Origin: Dryococelus australis
Lineage: Eukaryota > Arthropoda > Insecta > Phasmatodea > Phasmatidae
Reading direction: 5' to 3'
DNA: 64,000 nucleotides
Assembly (NCBI GenBank): GCA_029891345.1
Contig: CM057009.1
Coordinates: 88,769,416 to 88,833,415, forward strand
The notes beneath the pieces are model-generated. The model was not told where the DNA came from and made no database searches. It saw nothing but the letters and a program-made list of their open reading frames with translations. Within the stretch, counting starts at the first letter, position 1, and every line of letters begins with the position of its first letter. The position numbers and the translations under genes were made by a program. Shown here piece after piece: positions 10,451-22,678 of this stretch.

Positions 10451-10609
10451 AGCACTTAATTCTGCCGAAGATAGTGTTGGAGAGTGTTGCAAATTGTGGT
10501 GTCTGGCAATTTTTCATGGTTTTTCTGCGAGCTGCAGCGGTTATTTGTAGTGTGGGAACAGCGATCTTGCACTCGAAGTGACAGCGTGGAGTGATTGGGG
10601 CAATCCCGG
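10450..10609 (+). other. Candidate 5' untranslated exon ending at a strong donor
   Basis: At 10609/10610 the sequence CCCGG|GTGAGTGC is a near-consensus donor on the plus strand, preceded by moderately GC-rich DNA with CpGs. The exon start is not defined; 10450 is nominal. The next plausible acceptor on the same strand is at 11804, opening the 70-base exon listed separately. The pairing is inference. Confidence 0.2.
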
Positions 10610-11804
10610 GTGAGTGCTGCATTATTTGTGTTTTACCTAGGCGATGAAGTTGGGTAATGGGGAGCTAACGAGAGCTTGAAGAAATAAGTGCACCCTGAAT
10701 TATCCAAAGTATGTGACTTTATAATTTAGCTCATAATAATATTTTTCAATTTATTTAATGATTTGTGTGTCAGAATATTACGTAATTTTTGTTTCTAGGA
10801 AACTGACCTCGCTTTTGCACTAAACACTGTAATATAGTAAGCGACAGTACATTGTGAAATACATAGTTGTATACATTTTATTTAGCGCTGTAAACAAGGA
10901 AATGAAAGTTAGCTAGTTTATTTAATTGGCCTCTCCTTATCTTCATGAGTCTGGCGACGGCAATTTGATTGTTACACTGGTTATATGAACTATTGATAAT
11001 ACATGCAACAAAAATGTGTCATTTCATCTCATATCCATCTGTGGATATTCTAATGTCACATACAAAAATGTTCGAAACGAACTATAGCAACTGCATGAGA
11101 TATATCGTCTCCTCGAGCGAGCAAATCTTCACTTGTGGATTACACGAAGATACATAGAGTTTTTACGAAGGCACTGTTGACTCACATTTTGTCGTAAAGA
11201 GGGCCATTTTCTTAATTCATAAAGTAAAAATCTTAGATGTATGTTCACACTTTGTGCCTTGCTTCAGTAGTAGAGATATTTTTACGTGAAAATGATGTTT
11301 GCTTAGTTGTAATGAAATACAATATTTGAATAGGTTATATTTCGTTCATGCTTGTAAATATGTTAAAAATGTTATTTAATACTACAAGTCAATTTACAAG
11401 TTAATTGTTGTTTCCTTTATCAGAAATAACTTCTTTGTTAAAATGGTAGAGTTATAATTAGTCAAAATATTCTTTCCTTTGTTCTTGTAAATGCAAATAT
11501 AAGAATTTTCTATTAGGAAGTGCTAAGTGGAAGGATATCTGTTTCATACGAAAACTAATTTTAGTAATTTTGTTGAATGCAAGAGAAGTACGATGCCTTC
11601 ATTTTTACATGCATTTATTACACATTTGTTACGAACGAGTTAAAGCATTTAAAAATCTGAAATGAATGTCAAAGTGTTGGACTTATCAGGTGCTACAGTA
11701 ACCTTACAACAGAGTTTACATAACTTACATTAAGTACATCTGTAATGAATGTGATCGAATATTAATAATGAAATTGTACTAATGTTTTCTTCTTTTGTTT
11801 TCAG

Positions 11805-11874
11805 GTAAGACACTCACTGCGAAATATCATTGTGGCCTGCACAATTAATTGACCACCAGAATCTGCGAGTGAAG
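11805..11874 (+). other. Splice-bounded 70-base exon, untranslated type
   Basis: A canonical acceptor (TTTTCTTCTTTTGTTTTCAG) ends at 11804 and a canonical donor (GAAG|GTAAGC) begins at 11875. All three frames contain stops and there is no ATG in the 70 bases, so if it is real it is a 5' untranslated or noncoding-RNA exon. Both splice sites are strong, which is unusual in this AT-rich background. Its partner exons are not established. Confidence 0.4.
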
Positions 11875-11879
11875 GTAAG

Positions 11880-12742
11880 CTGGAGCTCTTACAAATATAA
11901 CTGGTCAATCATGATGGCAAATATTTTGTGCCTGATTATTACAGTCCAATTTTCAAATGAATCTCAAATTTAATTTGTCTACTTCGAAGAGTAGAATATC
12001 TTACGGCTCGAACTGGCAGTACTTATGTAGAGACAATGTTTTAAATCGGGACTAAGTCGGAGACATGTATTGTAAGTGAAATAATAGAATATGTGCCTCC
12101 TTGCCAGCATTTTTGCATATCATTCGTTCTTTGTATTTTGGTAGTACTCATTAAACCACTTATTGTCCATTATTCCTATCTAATCGCCGCCATATTTAGT
12201 TGTCATAATAGTATTGCTTTAGCATTATACTTAGGTGACGATAACCCAAATATACATATCTTGCAACGACACAAACCTTGGCCTATCGGTACTCTTGTTC
12301 TTGAAAATAAAGAATCAGAAATGATCTAAATATAATAATTTATCTAAATATTCTGTAGTTGACTGCCAACACGTACTTTATAGCTCGTGCTCCTTTTTAC
12401 AAATGAGTTGCCTCTAAAATGAATTTTTATACTTGTGCTCTATCGTTCTGCTTGTGAAAGAGCCATCTTAAATTTCATTCATCGTCTGTTACATAGGCCT
12501 TTCGGCCTCTTTGAACATGAAAACACAGAAAATTGTTTTAAAAATTAAAGATGACAGTGAAATTAAATGTAATAGATCACATGCTGCCCATAGACGAAAT
12601 ACAGCACTACTGTGTTATGTTATCGAGCTGTTTCTGTAAGTGATGTTTATATAGGCCATAATAGGGCATTTTAAAAACAATCGGATCAGACATTGTGTAA
12701 TGCTACAACAGGTGAAACAAAACCAACTTCAAGGGCTCAAGT
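11880..12742. other. AT-rich DNA, nothing recognised
   Basis: Chance frames only (12093-12329). No repeats or exon-like structure seen. Confidence 0.5.
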
Positions 12743-13034
12743 AGGGCCACGATGCCTGAGCAGTTAGACTGCTCGCCTCCGACCAAGGCCAACTGGGTTC
12801 AATTCCCGGCCGGTTATCTCCAGATTTTCACAATTGAGACTCGTGCCGAACGATACCGCTGGTCGGCGGGTTTTCTCCGGGATCTCCCCCCTCCCACTCT
12901 TTCATTTCAGCGCTGCTCCATACTCATCTCACTTCAACCTCATCGGATCTCAATACTTCGATATTAAGAGCCACTCAAATCTCGTCATGCTTCGCTCACT
13001 CAAGGGCATAAACAGAAACCCTCTCGATTAAACT
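12743..13034 (+). mobile_element. tRNA-derived SINE, same family as the outer SINE at 3425
   Basis: The head includes 'GATGCCTGAGCAGTTAGAC' and a B-box-like GGTTCAATTCC (12795-12805). The body includes 'GGTCGGCGGGTTTTCTCCGG', 'GCGCTGCTCCATACTCATC', 'CCTCATCGGATCTCAA' and 'TTAAGAGCCACTCAAATC'. These blocks align in order with 3425-3838 once the inner SINE is removed. Frames at 12752-13031 cross it and are not genes. The 3' end is set where similarity to recognisable tail sequence fades. Confidence 0.75.
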
Positions 13035-13059
13035 CAGGTAATGATGCCACAAAATTATA

Positions 13060-13822
13060 ACATCACAAAGAATGTCGTTTCCATGGTCCGGTGAAGGTTG
13101 CTACATGTTTAAATGCCACACGATCATTCACCAGTGAACGCAAAAAGCGTACGAAGTCACGGGATCGTTGTTTGCCCCAAAATGCCAGACGATGTTGCCA
13201 TAGCAGAGCAGGCAACCTTACTAGGAACCTGAGAGTGACTATATGGGTGAGAATTTCCAGATATAATATATACCGACATTTGCATCAAGTGGGAATGTAT
13301 GGTGGAGCCATGTGAAATGCGTCCTATAGACCGATACCCGCACAATTGCCTGATAAGCATGGTGCAGAAAACATCAAGCATGGGTCATGTACCAGTGAAG
13401 CTATGCCCAGTTTACTGAGTACTCCAGTGCCAGTATTTGCAATCATTTACGACATACTTGGATATAGCGAAATTTGTAAAGTAAGAAGAGTCCAACAAAC
13501 GGCGAAGATTAGTATTGTGATGATGGTGGCATATTTGCCTGGGGTAGCATGAAGTTGGGTCCAAATGCAGGATGTGTCGATTTATGCGGGAAGTAATCGG
13601 GGTGTGGACTATGCACCTAAAAACAAAAAGTCCATATGAAAACATCTCCTAGGACCTGTTACATGTTTTGCAATGTTTCGCCAATGTGTGGAAAAAGTTT
13701 GTCAGCATATTCGTGACATACTTGTGGTACTTGAACGTGTCAGACAATCACTGATGTGATATGAGTAGTTGTAAATTCGGATGCTAGGTGGACACTTCGA
13801 GCACTACTTGTAAAAATGGATC
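13060..13822 (+). pseudogene. Tc1/mariner-like transposase remnant (middle and C-terminus)
   Basis: The stretch is broken into many frames, but parts follow the Tc1/mariner order. Near 13520-13560 'GGIFAWGSMK' resembles the 'VMVWGGI' motif around the second catalytic Asp. Near 13690-13810 one frame reads 'CQHIRDILVVLERVRQSL' and ends in 'GGHFEHY', the typical C-terminal tail ending '-GGHFEHLL'. Multiple stops and shifts make it dead, and no intact N-terminus or TIRs were found. It directly precedes the family B MITE at 13884. The C-terminal match is the firmest part; the rest is weaker. Confidence 0.5.
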
Positions 13823-13883
13823 TCTGCTGGTGCATGCACAGGACTGCAGTGATACGGACAGGGGTGTACCAATTATGGCTATA

Positions 13884-14116
13884 GGCTATTCACGGTAAAA
13901 TGAGCACTTTTTAAGGCCCTTAAAATAGGCATCAACCGCTAATAAAATATTTTATGGCAGCTTCAGACATAAACTTTTGGGAGTGGTGGAATGTATACAT
14001 TATGTTTATTGGTCACATTACAATGTTTATATTCAAAAGAGGCGGAAATATATAAATTGGCTATAAGAAAAAATTTAACAGGGCCTTAAAAAGTGCTCAC
14101 TTTACCGTGAATAGAC
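13884..14116 (+). mobile_element. MITE, family B
   Basis: Left TIR GGCTATTCACGGTAAAATGA and right TIR GTGCTCACTTTACCGTGAATAGAC pair over about 24 bases. TA flanks both ends (TATA on the left, TATT on the right). The body matches 5807 throughout ('TGGAATGTATACATTATG', 'ATATAAATTGG', 'TTTAACAGGGCC'). Confidence 0.85.
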
Positions 14117-14700
14117 TATTATAACAATTCCAGCAGAAACTTGAAAGGCCTTGCGTCGGGAACCAGCGAACCTTGTACATATGTTCATATTGTAATATAA
14201 CGTGGTGGTGGCAGGTTAGCAGCTTTCGTAGTCACGTTTCTCCCCGAAAGCTGCATCTACTCCCTTCATTCGGGATTGAAATCCGATTGTTTAAGTCTTC
14301 ACAAATACTACACAACAGGGTGTAACAAAGCTTTTTAATACTTTAGCTTGGCACTGTAGCAAGAGGTGATTTTAGAAAGCTCAACAGTACTCAGAGGTTG
14401 TAAGTGATGTTACGAGATTAGTGATATAAATGTAAAAAAATGTCCGAGCGAGAGTCGTTAAGTACAGTTATTTAAAGTAAAATAATTGTTTCAAAACTCT
14501 ATATACCGTTAACTAGAGACAGAAATATGTGGGTAATAACACAATTATAACCCAAGGAATAAAAAATTTACATTCAAAGAAGTTAAAAAAATTCTTCTGC
14601 TATAACAACTAAATAAAAGAAAATTTTTCTAATTGCCCTATTATTACACAAATTATCAACCTAGGTTCACTAGCTGCTTCCACGTAGCTGTGAGGGAAAC
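14117..14700. other. AT-rich DNA, nothing recognised
   Basis: No reading frame, repeat or splice-bounded exon worth noting. Confidence 0.5.
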
Positions 14701-15270
14701 TCGCATTTAAATCATCCACGATAGATGGGAGGGGGTGGTTTGTACCAACCCCCATCCTAAGTTAATACCTACAATGAATCTCAAGGCAAGAGCAAATAAA
14801 GAAACTAGTGAATACTCATCTAACGTATTGCGCCAGTATTACCTTAATATCTGGTGCCCGCCGCGTTGCGAGGCTAGCCGGGTCGTCCAACACACACTCA
14901 CGGACACATAATGTAGCCTCACACACTTATATTCACGAATCCCAGCCCTTGTGCGAGCCATCACATGCTCCAATCACGTCCACGACTGACTGACCTCAGT
15001 GGTCCCCAATGACCGCTAGGACCGCTGACGCCGTCAAAGACCTGAGAGTGCTCGCGGGGGTGGACACCGCCCCCTAGCCAGGAAATTCAAAAGCTGTTCG
15101 CCGGAAGTTATAACGCGGAACAATTGATAAAAGCAGGTCGTTGATCCCCAGGCAATACGTCGACCACAATTTCAAAACCCCGTCTTTCTGGCTGCCACAG
15201 CAAACTGCCTTCTCGATATCGCTCCAGAGGGCTTCTAACTCCCTAGCACTGGCTACAAGGTCCAAGTGGT
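14701..15270. other. GC-richer block, unclassified
   Basis: GC content rises between about 14830 and 15250, with CpG clusters (GCCCGCCGCGTTGCGAGG) and a C-rich part (GGACACCGCCCCC). A minus-strand 63-codon frame (15074-15265) reads 'ASARELEALWSDIEKAV', which looks protein-like, but no family is recognised. It may be part of a decayed retroelement. Confidence 0.25.
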
Positions 15271-15672
15271 ATAGTTAAACAAAGAAAACAAATACAAAAC
15301 CCTTCAAAAGGTTACTTCGCGCATAAATCGACACATCCCTCATTGTGTTTGGTTTTGGCTCCGTAACAGGTCCGGATTACAGATATTTCATACTTCTACA
15401 GTGTTATGTATGGGTGTGGTAAGTGCATATTTCTTGTTTGCAAACGTTAGTTCCCATCGTGTTGCATTCGTAAATACACGTAACAATTTGGACTACGTAA
15501 CCATCAACTTACTTATTACTCATCCAGGTTCTTCGATCTCAACCCAGTCGAGCATTATTGGCTGCACAAAGCAGTCATATATTGTAAAACAATGAGTACT
15601 TCTGCCAACAATCCAGTACCTTTCTGTGGCTTTGATGGTAGAATGGGACTCCGTATCGAAAAAAATTTCCAA

Positions 15673-15674
<2 letters not shown>

Positions 15675-15721
<47 letters not shown>
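15675..15721. repeat. (AT)n microsatellite
   Basis: About 23 uninterrupted TA dinucleotides. Reading frames of repeated Tyr-Ile on either strand are artefacts of the repeat. Confidence 0.95.
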
Positions 15722-15727
<6 letters not shown>

Positions 15728-16821
15728 TGGTGTGTTTTTCCTGCATTTCACACAGTACGAGGCGACCACATATCATATTAATAAGCTACCACGCTACCAC
15801 TTGCGTACATTGCTAAATTGACTTTTGAGAGCATGGTGGGTAAAATTCGTTTTTAATGCATTTGGATATGCAGTTGAACGCAGTAACTAACTTCATTATC
15901 TATTATTTTTGTGCGTTTGGCATATGAAGTTATTATATGCTGGATGACCGGCATGACTAAGAAGACTTATTTTATTATTTGATACAGATGACTGCGTTAC
16001 TGAATTTCTTAATGTTTAGTGCTCCATTCGTATCTCATACCTTTCGGTCTACTTGTATGCAATCAATATTCGCCTTTCACGTCGATGACTTCGAATTTTA
16101 CCACTAATGACCAAAATGTTCCAAAATCATAAAAGTACCAAAACACATTTAAAAGTATATAGGCAATTGCGAACATGGTCCACACACAGAGACTCTTATA
16201 ATTGCATTAATTAGCAAGCGTCTCTCGGCTCGTATTGGCAAACCGGATGCAAGTTTTAGAGCTAAAATAAGACTTCCTCTGGAGCGAATCGATAGTCTTT
16301 TTTCACTCAGACCTGCAGGTTACAGACGTGGGTGTCTTGTGGGGAAGACCACGGTATAAAATTACCTCAATGTTAGTGTTACATTCTAATTTATGTTATG
16401 TACTTCTCGTTGTACTACTTTAATAATGGCCTTTGATAAACTTAACAACGACTTAGAATAAAAAAATAAAAAATAAAAAAAGTAAAATATTAATTTTCTT
16501 GGAAAATATATTGAAAAAGTTTAAACTTATTTACAGCCAACAGGTAAAAAAGTGCACATACTCAATAATTCAACCTCAAGAGATTATAAATTAATTTTTG
16601 CTCAATGTAAATATTCTGGCTTTGTACTTAGTATGAAGCAATTTTGAATGACTGTAGTATAGGTCGCAACCTAGATGATGGCAATGACCTTGTTCCTAAG
16701 ACACGCAAACTCTTAATGAAAAAGAGAACATTCCAAATTACCCACTAATCAGTGTTTTTAGGTGATAACCAACATGCACTAAAGTGAGCACTCTCTATCA
16801 TTATACTTTGATGGTCGACTG
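15722..16821. other. AT-rich DNA, nothing firm
   Basis: Near 16300 a pyrimidine-rich acceptor-like TTTTTTCACTCAG precedes a short GC-richer stretch (about 16310-16355), without a matching strong donor. A lone fragment resembling the family A/B TIR (AAAGTGAGCACT) lies at 16780-16795. Confidence 0.4.
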
Positions 16822-17065
16822 AAAAAAATATTTTGTGGCGGCCACAAAATTGTTTTGTTGATATTCACCCTGCTAAATTTTTTGTGGTGTACACAAAAAT
16901 TCTATAGTTGCAACAAAATAAGTTTTTAGTGGCCACTAAACTTTTGTGGCTACTAAAAACCTATTTTGTGGCAGCTACAAAATCTTTTGTGTACACCACA
17001 AAAAAAAAATGGCCAGGTGAATACCAACAAGATATTTTTGTGGTCGCCACAAAAATATTTTTTTT
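16822..17065. mobile_element. Foldback element, a long hairpin made of short palindromes
   Basis: About 115-bp arms are inverted repeats of each other around a short centre near 16940. Landmarks pair in mirror order: TTTTGTGGCGGCCACAAAA with TTTTTGTGGTCGCCACAAAA, 'GATATTCACCCTG' with 'CAGGTGAATACC', and GTGGTGTACACAAAA with TTTTGTGTACACCAC. Each TTTTGTGG..CCACAAAA block is itself palindromic. No coding capacity. It is a nonautonomous foldback/MITE-like element; superfamily and target duplication are unclear (ends near GACTGAAAAAAA and TTTTTTTTAACCGTC). Confidence 0.8.
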
Positions 17066-19425
17066 AACCGTCTCTATTTTGATTTTAGTTTGACATTAAT
17101 TCTCCAACTCTCTCTAAAATATGCCAGCCTAGTTACATGACATTGTAATTTGACTTTAACCTTTGGCGACCTTGGCCTAGATTACCTAGAAAACACTAAA
17201 ATTTTGAAAATTTGAGAAATGAAAAAATCATTTTATCTTTATACACGTGTTTGCGAAAATATGCTTTGTCGCACACCCTCCAATTTTCATAAAATATTAA
17301 AAATAACTTTGGCTCCAAAATTGTTTAAATTTTACTGTATGGTTATTTTCAGTGTATTTTGATATTCCTGGGACATTTTGTAACCTAAGTTAATTTACAC
17401 AAATGAGAATTGATATGGTTTATCATACCGGTGAAATGTTTTCAGAACAGAAAGCGTTGTGTACAATTTGTAAGATTATTATTCTATGAAACTGTACGGA
17501 GAAACACATTATAATTTTTATTGTCATCATATTTTACAGCGATATTAACAAGCTAAGATCCAATATACTGTATGTAAATCAATAGTATGCTGGGTCGTCA
17601 ATAAGATGTTAAGTTAGTATACCGGTATTTGCGAAATATTTGCCTGAAATATAGGCGTGGTTTGAGTCATTTTCATACTATTCCATTATAATATGCCACT
17701 ATAAATAACGATATGTATAGTCTATACTAAGACCTAGCAGTGTTAGAGTTTGGTGTAGTACAGAATACCTGAATGTTTGCAGAATATGCTTGGAGCAATT
17801 CTTAAATTAAATAATTATTGAAATGAAATATGTAAATTCTGTTGCTATTCAAAGATAATTTTAACGTGTTTCACCAATGGCATGACCCATCAGATGATTT
17901 TGAGTGTTCACGGAATATTGAAAGCAAGAGTATAAAATAATACGTTTCCACTAATAGAAAATAACTTATAAAATATAAATGTTATACTTTATTTTAAGTA
18001 TTTTCTGTGTATATTTTCTTTCGCACTGTTACTTACTATTATTAAATTAAGAAAACTATTTTTGTGGTTAAGTTTGCTAGATATTGCATAATGAGTGAAA
18101 ATATACGACTGGCCGTGGGGGCCTGCAGATCACAGGATTTTATGCATTTAGTATCTGCGTCCTTGACTGCAGGTGGATTATAGCAATAGCAATAATTCAA
18201 ATGTGACTTAAGTGGCTCCCACAGCCCCTGTACATTAAAACATCATAATTATAATATCTATGGTAAAAATTTGACAGACGGAAGAATGTCAAAATGTGCA
18301 CACATTTCTTAGCATTAATTCGCGTCAAGTATGAATTTCGTTTTGTTAAATAATTAAATATTTCCTCTGAATATAATGTATAAACGTGTATAACAATGCA
18401 ATTTTTTTAATTAAATTATTCTAAATGACATATAAACTCAAATATATTCATAATATTTTGTAAAATTGCAATAATTCAGCTATTGAAAAAAAAAACATCA
18501 AGGCAGATGATAATAACCAGAAAACAATATTATAAAACTTGATAATTGTACGAAATGCATGAGGGGTTAATTAAAAAAAAGTTTTTAAATATAATTTTTG
18601 AAAGCAATAATGATTTTAACGAAGCCAAAGTACAGAAAATTCCTCGAAACATTTGTAATTATGGCTAATTAATTATGGGTTGAAAGTGCTATGCTTTATA
18701 ATGCACGTGAAAAGAAGTAAAACCAACATTAGGCAATTATTTAAAATGTATACATTTTTAAAGATATTGTAAAACGATACTGAAGAGTACCTGACTGCCT
18801 TTAGAAATAAGTTTTGATGAAAACGTAACGTCTTAAGCAGAAGTAAAATCGAAACTGCTTTTCAAAGAGAACCAAACACTCGTTCCAAAATAAATGCGTA
18901 TTAAACTATTAGGAATTTCAACCCATATTAACAGACTTTTACACTTGTAAAAAATATGATAAAATATTTTTTATCTTTTATTAAAATATGCACCTAACTG
19001 AATAATCATATATAATTTTATATATATATATAAACTGGGTATTTAAATAATAATGGACACATTCATATATTGTGATTTTAAATTAGAATTGTAATATGAA
19101 GTGGAAGTGGAGATACTCATTATTACTTTTAACTTAGCTTGCCAGTCTGGATCTTCATTAGCAGTAAAAACAAAACCAATTACACATATTTTTTAGAGTT
19201 CTGTTTGGTTCAGTGTTAAACTTTTAAAAATCAATATTATGAAACTATTTGAATTTTCAAAAGCATTTGAATTATTAAACGCATTATGATTTCGGTTTCT
19301 AGAACGAGTGTCATGGTTTTATTACCTCTTTGGCGTTTTGAATGTTTTTTTTTCTCTTAGTTGAATGCATAGAGATATAATTTAGTTTGTATGAAAGATA
19401 AAAAACGGATTCATGACAATGTTGC
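17066..19425. other. AT-rich DNA, nothing recognised
   Basis: Over 2.3 kb without repeat structure, coding motif or splice-bounded exon. One GC-richer interval at 18105-18240 ('GGCCGTGGGGGCCTGCAG') stands alone. Confidence 0.5.
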
Positions 19426-19679
19426 AGTTTATGTTAGTTCCAGCATACGCCAATGAAAATAAGCAAAGTGGTATTTTGATGTTATGGTGTTCCTTATATA
19501 TGCGTTTCGAGTATCGGGAAGAAAAAAGAAACGTAAATTTGAATATAGTAGACGGAATAATATAGTCCGTTCTTTTCTAAAACTAGTAGGAAACTCAAAT
19601 TTTAGACATATATATCGCACGAAAATTACCATAAATGTGCATAAATCAATAAAGTGTTTAATCTGGAAATCAAATATAT

Positions 19680-19722
19680 ATCTCTCTCTCACACACACAC
19701 ACATATACATACATATATATAA
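19680..19722 (+). repeat. Compound CT/CA/TA microsatellite
   Basis: Short runs of (TC)n, (AC)n and (AT)n follow one another. Overlapping frames on both strands (19429-19947 minus, 19484-19729 plus) cross it and lack protein-like features. Confidence 0.85.
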
Positions 19723-19749
19723 TGCCTGATGAGACCAGTCGGAAAATGA

Positions 19750-21234
19750 TGTAACTGTATTAATATTCAGAAATGTGTGGGAATGGCATAAAAGCTCCAT
19801 TAGAGAATACGAGCCCATAATGGAAGAACATATTAAGCACTGTGAATTGGCTTCATTTGCATGCCGTATAATAAAACAACTAATTTTTAGCGAGATGTTT
19901 AAGCTTTCACGTGTTAGTGGGTTGGCAGGAATGAATAAAGTGCACATATTTATACGTAGTGTCCGCGGTAAATATCACTCGACCCTTTCATCGTTCATCG
20001 CGAGTTTTCCCTGGCCTACAATATAGAAGAAAAAATAGAAGCCAGCTGAGAGCAATGAAGCGTGTTACTATAGAATTGTTAGAGCGTATGCCAGTACTTT
20101 CAGTTAGCGTGTGTTGCGTTGAAACGAGCGTTCCAAACGTTTCACAAGAAAAGTTATATACGCCATGATTAGCAAAAATGTTATTACCTTTGTTAATTCA
20201 AGCAGTTAAAATTTTCGAAATTCAATGATAGTCACACACGCCTCCAGCAATATTACAACAACGTCACTCTTAAGAAGCAGGTCACGAGATGTGAAATTTA
20301 AAACGCACTCACTTTGTAAACCAACAAATGAAACCTTTTTCTTGTAAATGATAGCGAACGTTAGCTAGGCGTGTAAAAATTAAATACGTTTTGTTTCCAT
20401 TTAATTTGATCTCAACTATCCTCAACTATTGGCACGTCAGAAAAAAGTGTTCCGTATACAGCGTTACGTAAGCGTTATGCTAACCGGTGTGGTAATATTC
20501 TGGTTTTCAAATGTTTATCGCATGTATTTTCCCCACAGTATAGCAATGTGTATGACCAATTAAGTGTATTGCCTCTCGCAATAGATGATTCACTTAAATT
20601 TAGCCTATACTCCTAAGGTTCTCTATAAAATACAACCCAACCTAATATCTTATAAATAAAAGAGATAGTCACATCAGAGTTTCTCTGTGTATCTCTGTGC
20701 ATATAACACGAATAAATTTTTAAACATGTTATTTAAGTTAGAATAAATCCATCACACTTACTTGGGGCCTTCGACTGTTACGATTTTTTATCGCACATGA
20801 TTTATAATTTGAAAATTGTCACCTTACAGTGTTTTATCTTTATATATCATACTTCGCGTAGCATACTTTTTTATTGAATCGAGCTTGATTTGCTAGGATC
20901 AGCAACGCAAGCCTTAAGAATAAAAAAGCTCGTTAAAAGCTTATCTCTTCCGCCATTTTGAAAGCGAGGGCTCACTTAAAATTTTCGATTAAGAGCATAA
21001 TATTTCGGGTACTGTTTGAGCAAATCTCACCGAATTTTATAAATTCTCAATTTTATAAAATCAGTCAATCTTCAGGAAGATAAACCGACAAGGCACTATT
21101 TTAAAAACGACAGTTCAAAAAATGTTTAGGTTATATGACGAGTATAAAAAAATTTTTATACATTTCAAACAAATTGGGTACTATAAACCGTATACTATAA
21201 CTAGGAACTGGAAATCTTAGCGATTTGATTTCAG
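19750..21234. other. Intergenic or possible intron DNA, nothing firm
   Basis: Short chance frames (19775-20026, 19959-20168) only. The end of this stretch holds the acceptor that defines the next exon candidate. Confidence 0.4.
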
Positions 21235-21417
21235 GACATGCTAGACTTGAAACACGTGTTTATTTCTGTTATGTTTGCAATTGGACCACAGTTTATTAGA
21301 TACGCCCAGATAAACTCTGAACTTATAACAGAACTGCAAGGAAATAAGCACGGAATCCCATTCCACCTGGTCTGCGATACAACTGCCCACAACCTGGGGC
21401 TGCGCCTAATGAACTGA
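21235..21417 (+). CDS. Candidate terminal coding exon, protein unknown
   Basis: A canonical acceptor (TTTGATTTCAG, ending at 21234) opens a frame that runs 60 codons to TGA at 21415-21417. The translation is balanced and protein-like, with segments 'MFAIGPQFIRYAQINSEL' and 'HGIPFHLVCDTTAHNLGL'. A poly(A) signal AATAAA follows at 21535-21540, about 120 bases after the stop, as expected for a last exon. The phase at the acceptor is taken as zero, which is inference. I do not recognise the protein. A 70-codon minus-strand frame overlaps (21323-21535) and also has a protein-like stretch, so strand is not certain; the plus strand has the better combination of acceptor, stop and poly(A) signal. Upstream exons were not found nearby; an intron of many kilobases is possible. 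Confidence 0.35.
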   Translation, partial: DMLDLKHVFISVMFAIGPQFIRYAQINSELITELQGNKHGIPFHLVCDTTAHNLGLRLMN

Positions 21418-21534
21418 AAAATGAGGTTCGAAAATACATAGGCAAGTGGAGTAGCTTACAAGTATAAAAAAAAATCAAAATTGTCATGTCCTTTATTGTA
21501 GACTGTAACTTATATTTGAATCGAGAGCACTGCA

Positions 21535-21540
21535 AATAAA
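21535..21540 (+). terminator. Poly(A) signal AATAAA
   Basis: Consensus hexamer downstream of the candidate terminal exon. In AT-rich DNA the hexamer is common by chance, so the value lies in its position. Confidence 0.3.
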
Positions 21541-22260
21541 AATATTTGTGAACTTGTTTGGTGAAACATCGGCATAAAATTGGCCCAGAGTATTCGTTTA
21601 TTGTTCCATCTGCATATATTTAAATTTTAGTAAAAACAATTTTTGATAAGTTTTCCATTCAATTTACCTGTTTCCTCGCAAACAGTATAATAATGTATAA
21701 TGTGCAGGAGAAAATCACTTGGTCAGAGGCATGTGACTGAACAAAGAGTTAAACATGAATCATAAAGATCTCATGGCACATGATATTACTAAATTGTGTT
21801 CTCTAACTGAACTTTTTAAAGTGCACACCGAATATTGCAAAATTAAAAAAAATGTTGCACTTCATCATACCGAAATAAATCTTAAATTTAACACTGACTG
21901 TATAATTTTTTTCAGAATAGTGGATAATATTATATTTAATTACGCATACGCAGACGAAGTTCTATAAACCATGTTCTTAACATATTTAAGTGTCGTAAAT
22001 TTCATATTTTAATTCTTAATAGGTTACTATATCTAAATGAAATTACAGCTATCTTCATACCATTATAGACATATTTGGAATTTATGTTTAATATTTACGT
22101 CTGTAGGAAAACATTCTTTTCTAATTGTAATTACTGCAGAAAATCAGTTTAAATGACAAAATCATTGAGAAAATTTTTATAGTGATTATCTTAGCATATA
22201 TTAATTTGTTTTCACATAGGAAGTGGTACGCAACAAGTTCTGGCAGAAACTTCTTGTTGA

Positions 22261-22678
22261 AGTCTGTTCACGATAAAGTGAGCACTTTTGAAAACAACCT
22301 TAGAAAAAAGTAACTAATCCTACCTGCATGTATTTTAACGGGCTTACTGAGTGACATGCACCCAGATAAGTTGGCAACGATGGAGGGCAAGTAGTTCCAT
22401 ATCGTAACGTTAAACAAACCGTGTTAGCTAACCACTTATTACAACATAACTTCTTTCTTCCTTTTTGTTATTTTCTTATATGAATCAAAGAGGAAAAGAG
22501 AGCAGATTCGTAAAATATTTAATTTCGTAAGATTTCCAATTTAACTTGACCGACGCATGAATAAAGTGATGAGGCCTATGTCAATGTTAATTTTACATTA
22601 GGCAGAAGAACACACAACGTGCATACAAGTAGATCTTAAGCAGGGCTTTCAAAAGTGCTCATTTTACCGTGAACAGCC
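22261..22678 (-). mobile_element. MITE, family A, full-length copy
   Basis: Left end AGTCTGTTCACGATAAAGTG and right end AGTGCTCATTTTACCGTGAACAGCC pair as the shared TIR. Relative to 2838 it is inverted: it carries the complements of its landmarks ('CGACGCATGAATAAAGTGAT', 'AGAAGAACACACAACGTGCA') and 'TTTTAACGGGC' near the left. Length 418 bp. Confidence 0.85.

Noticed and set aside
15575-15816. Frames of repeated Tyr-Ile on both strands
   Set aside because: Artefact of the (AT)n microsatellite.
19429-19947. 172-codon minus-strand frame
   Set aside because: Crosses a microsatellite, low-complexity translation, no motif; the opposite strand is also open.
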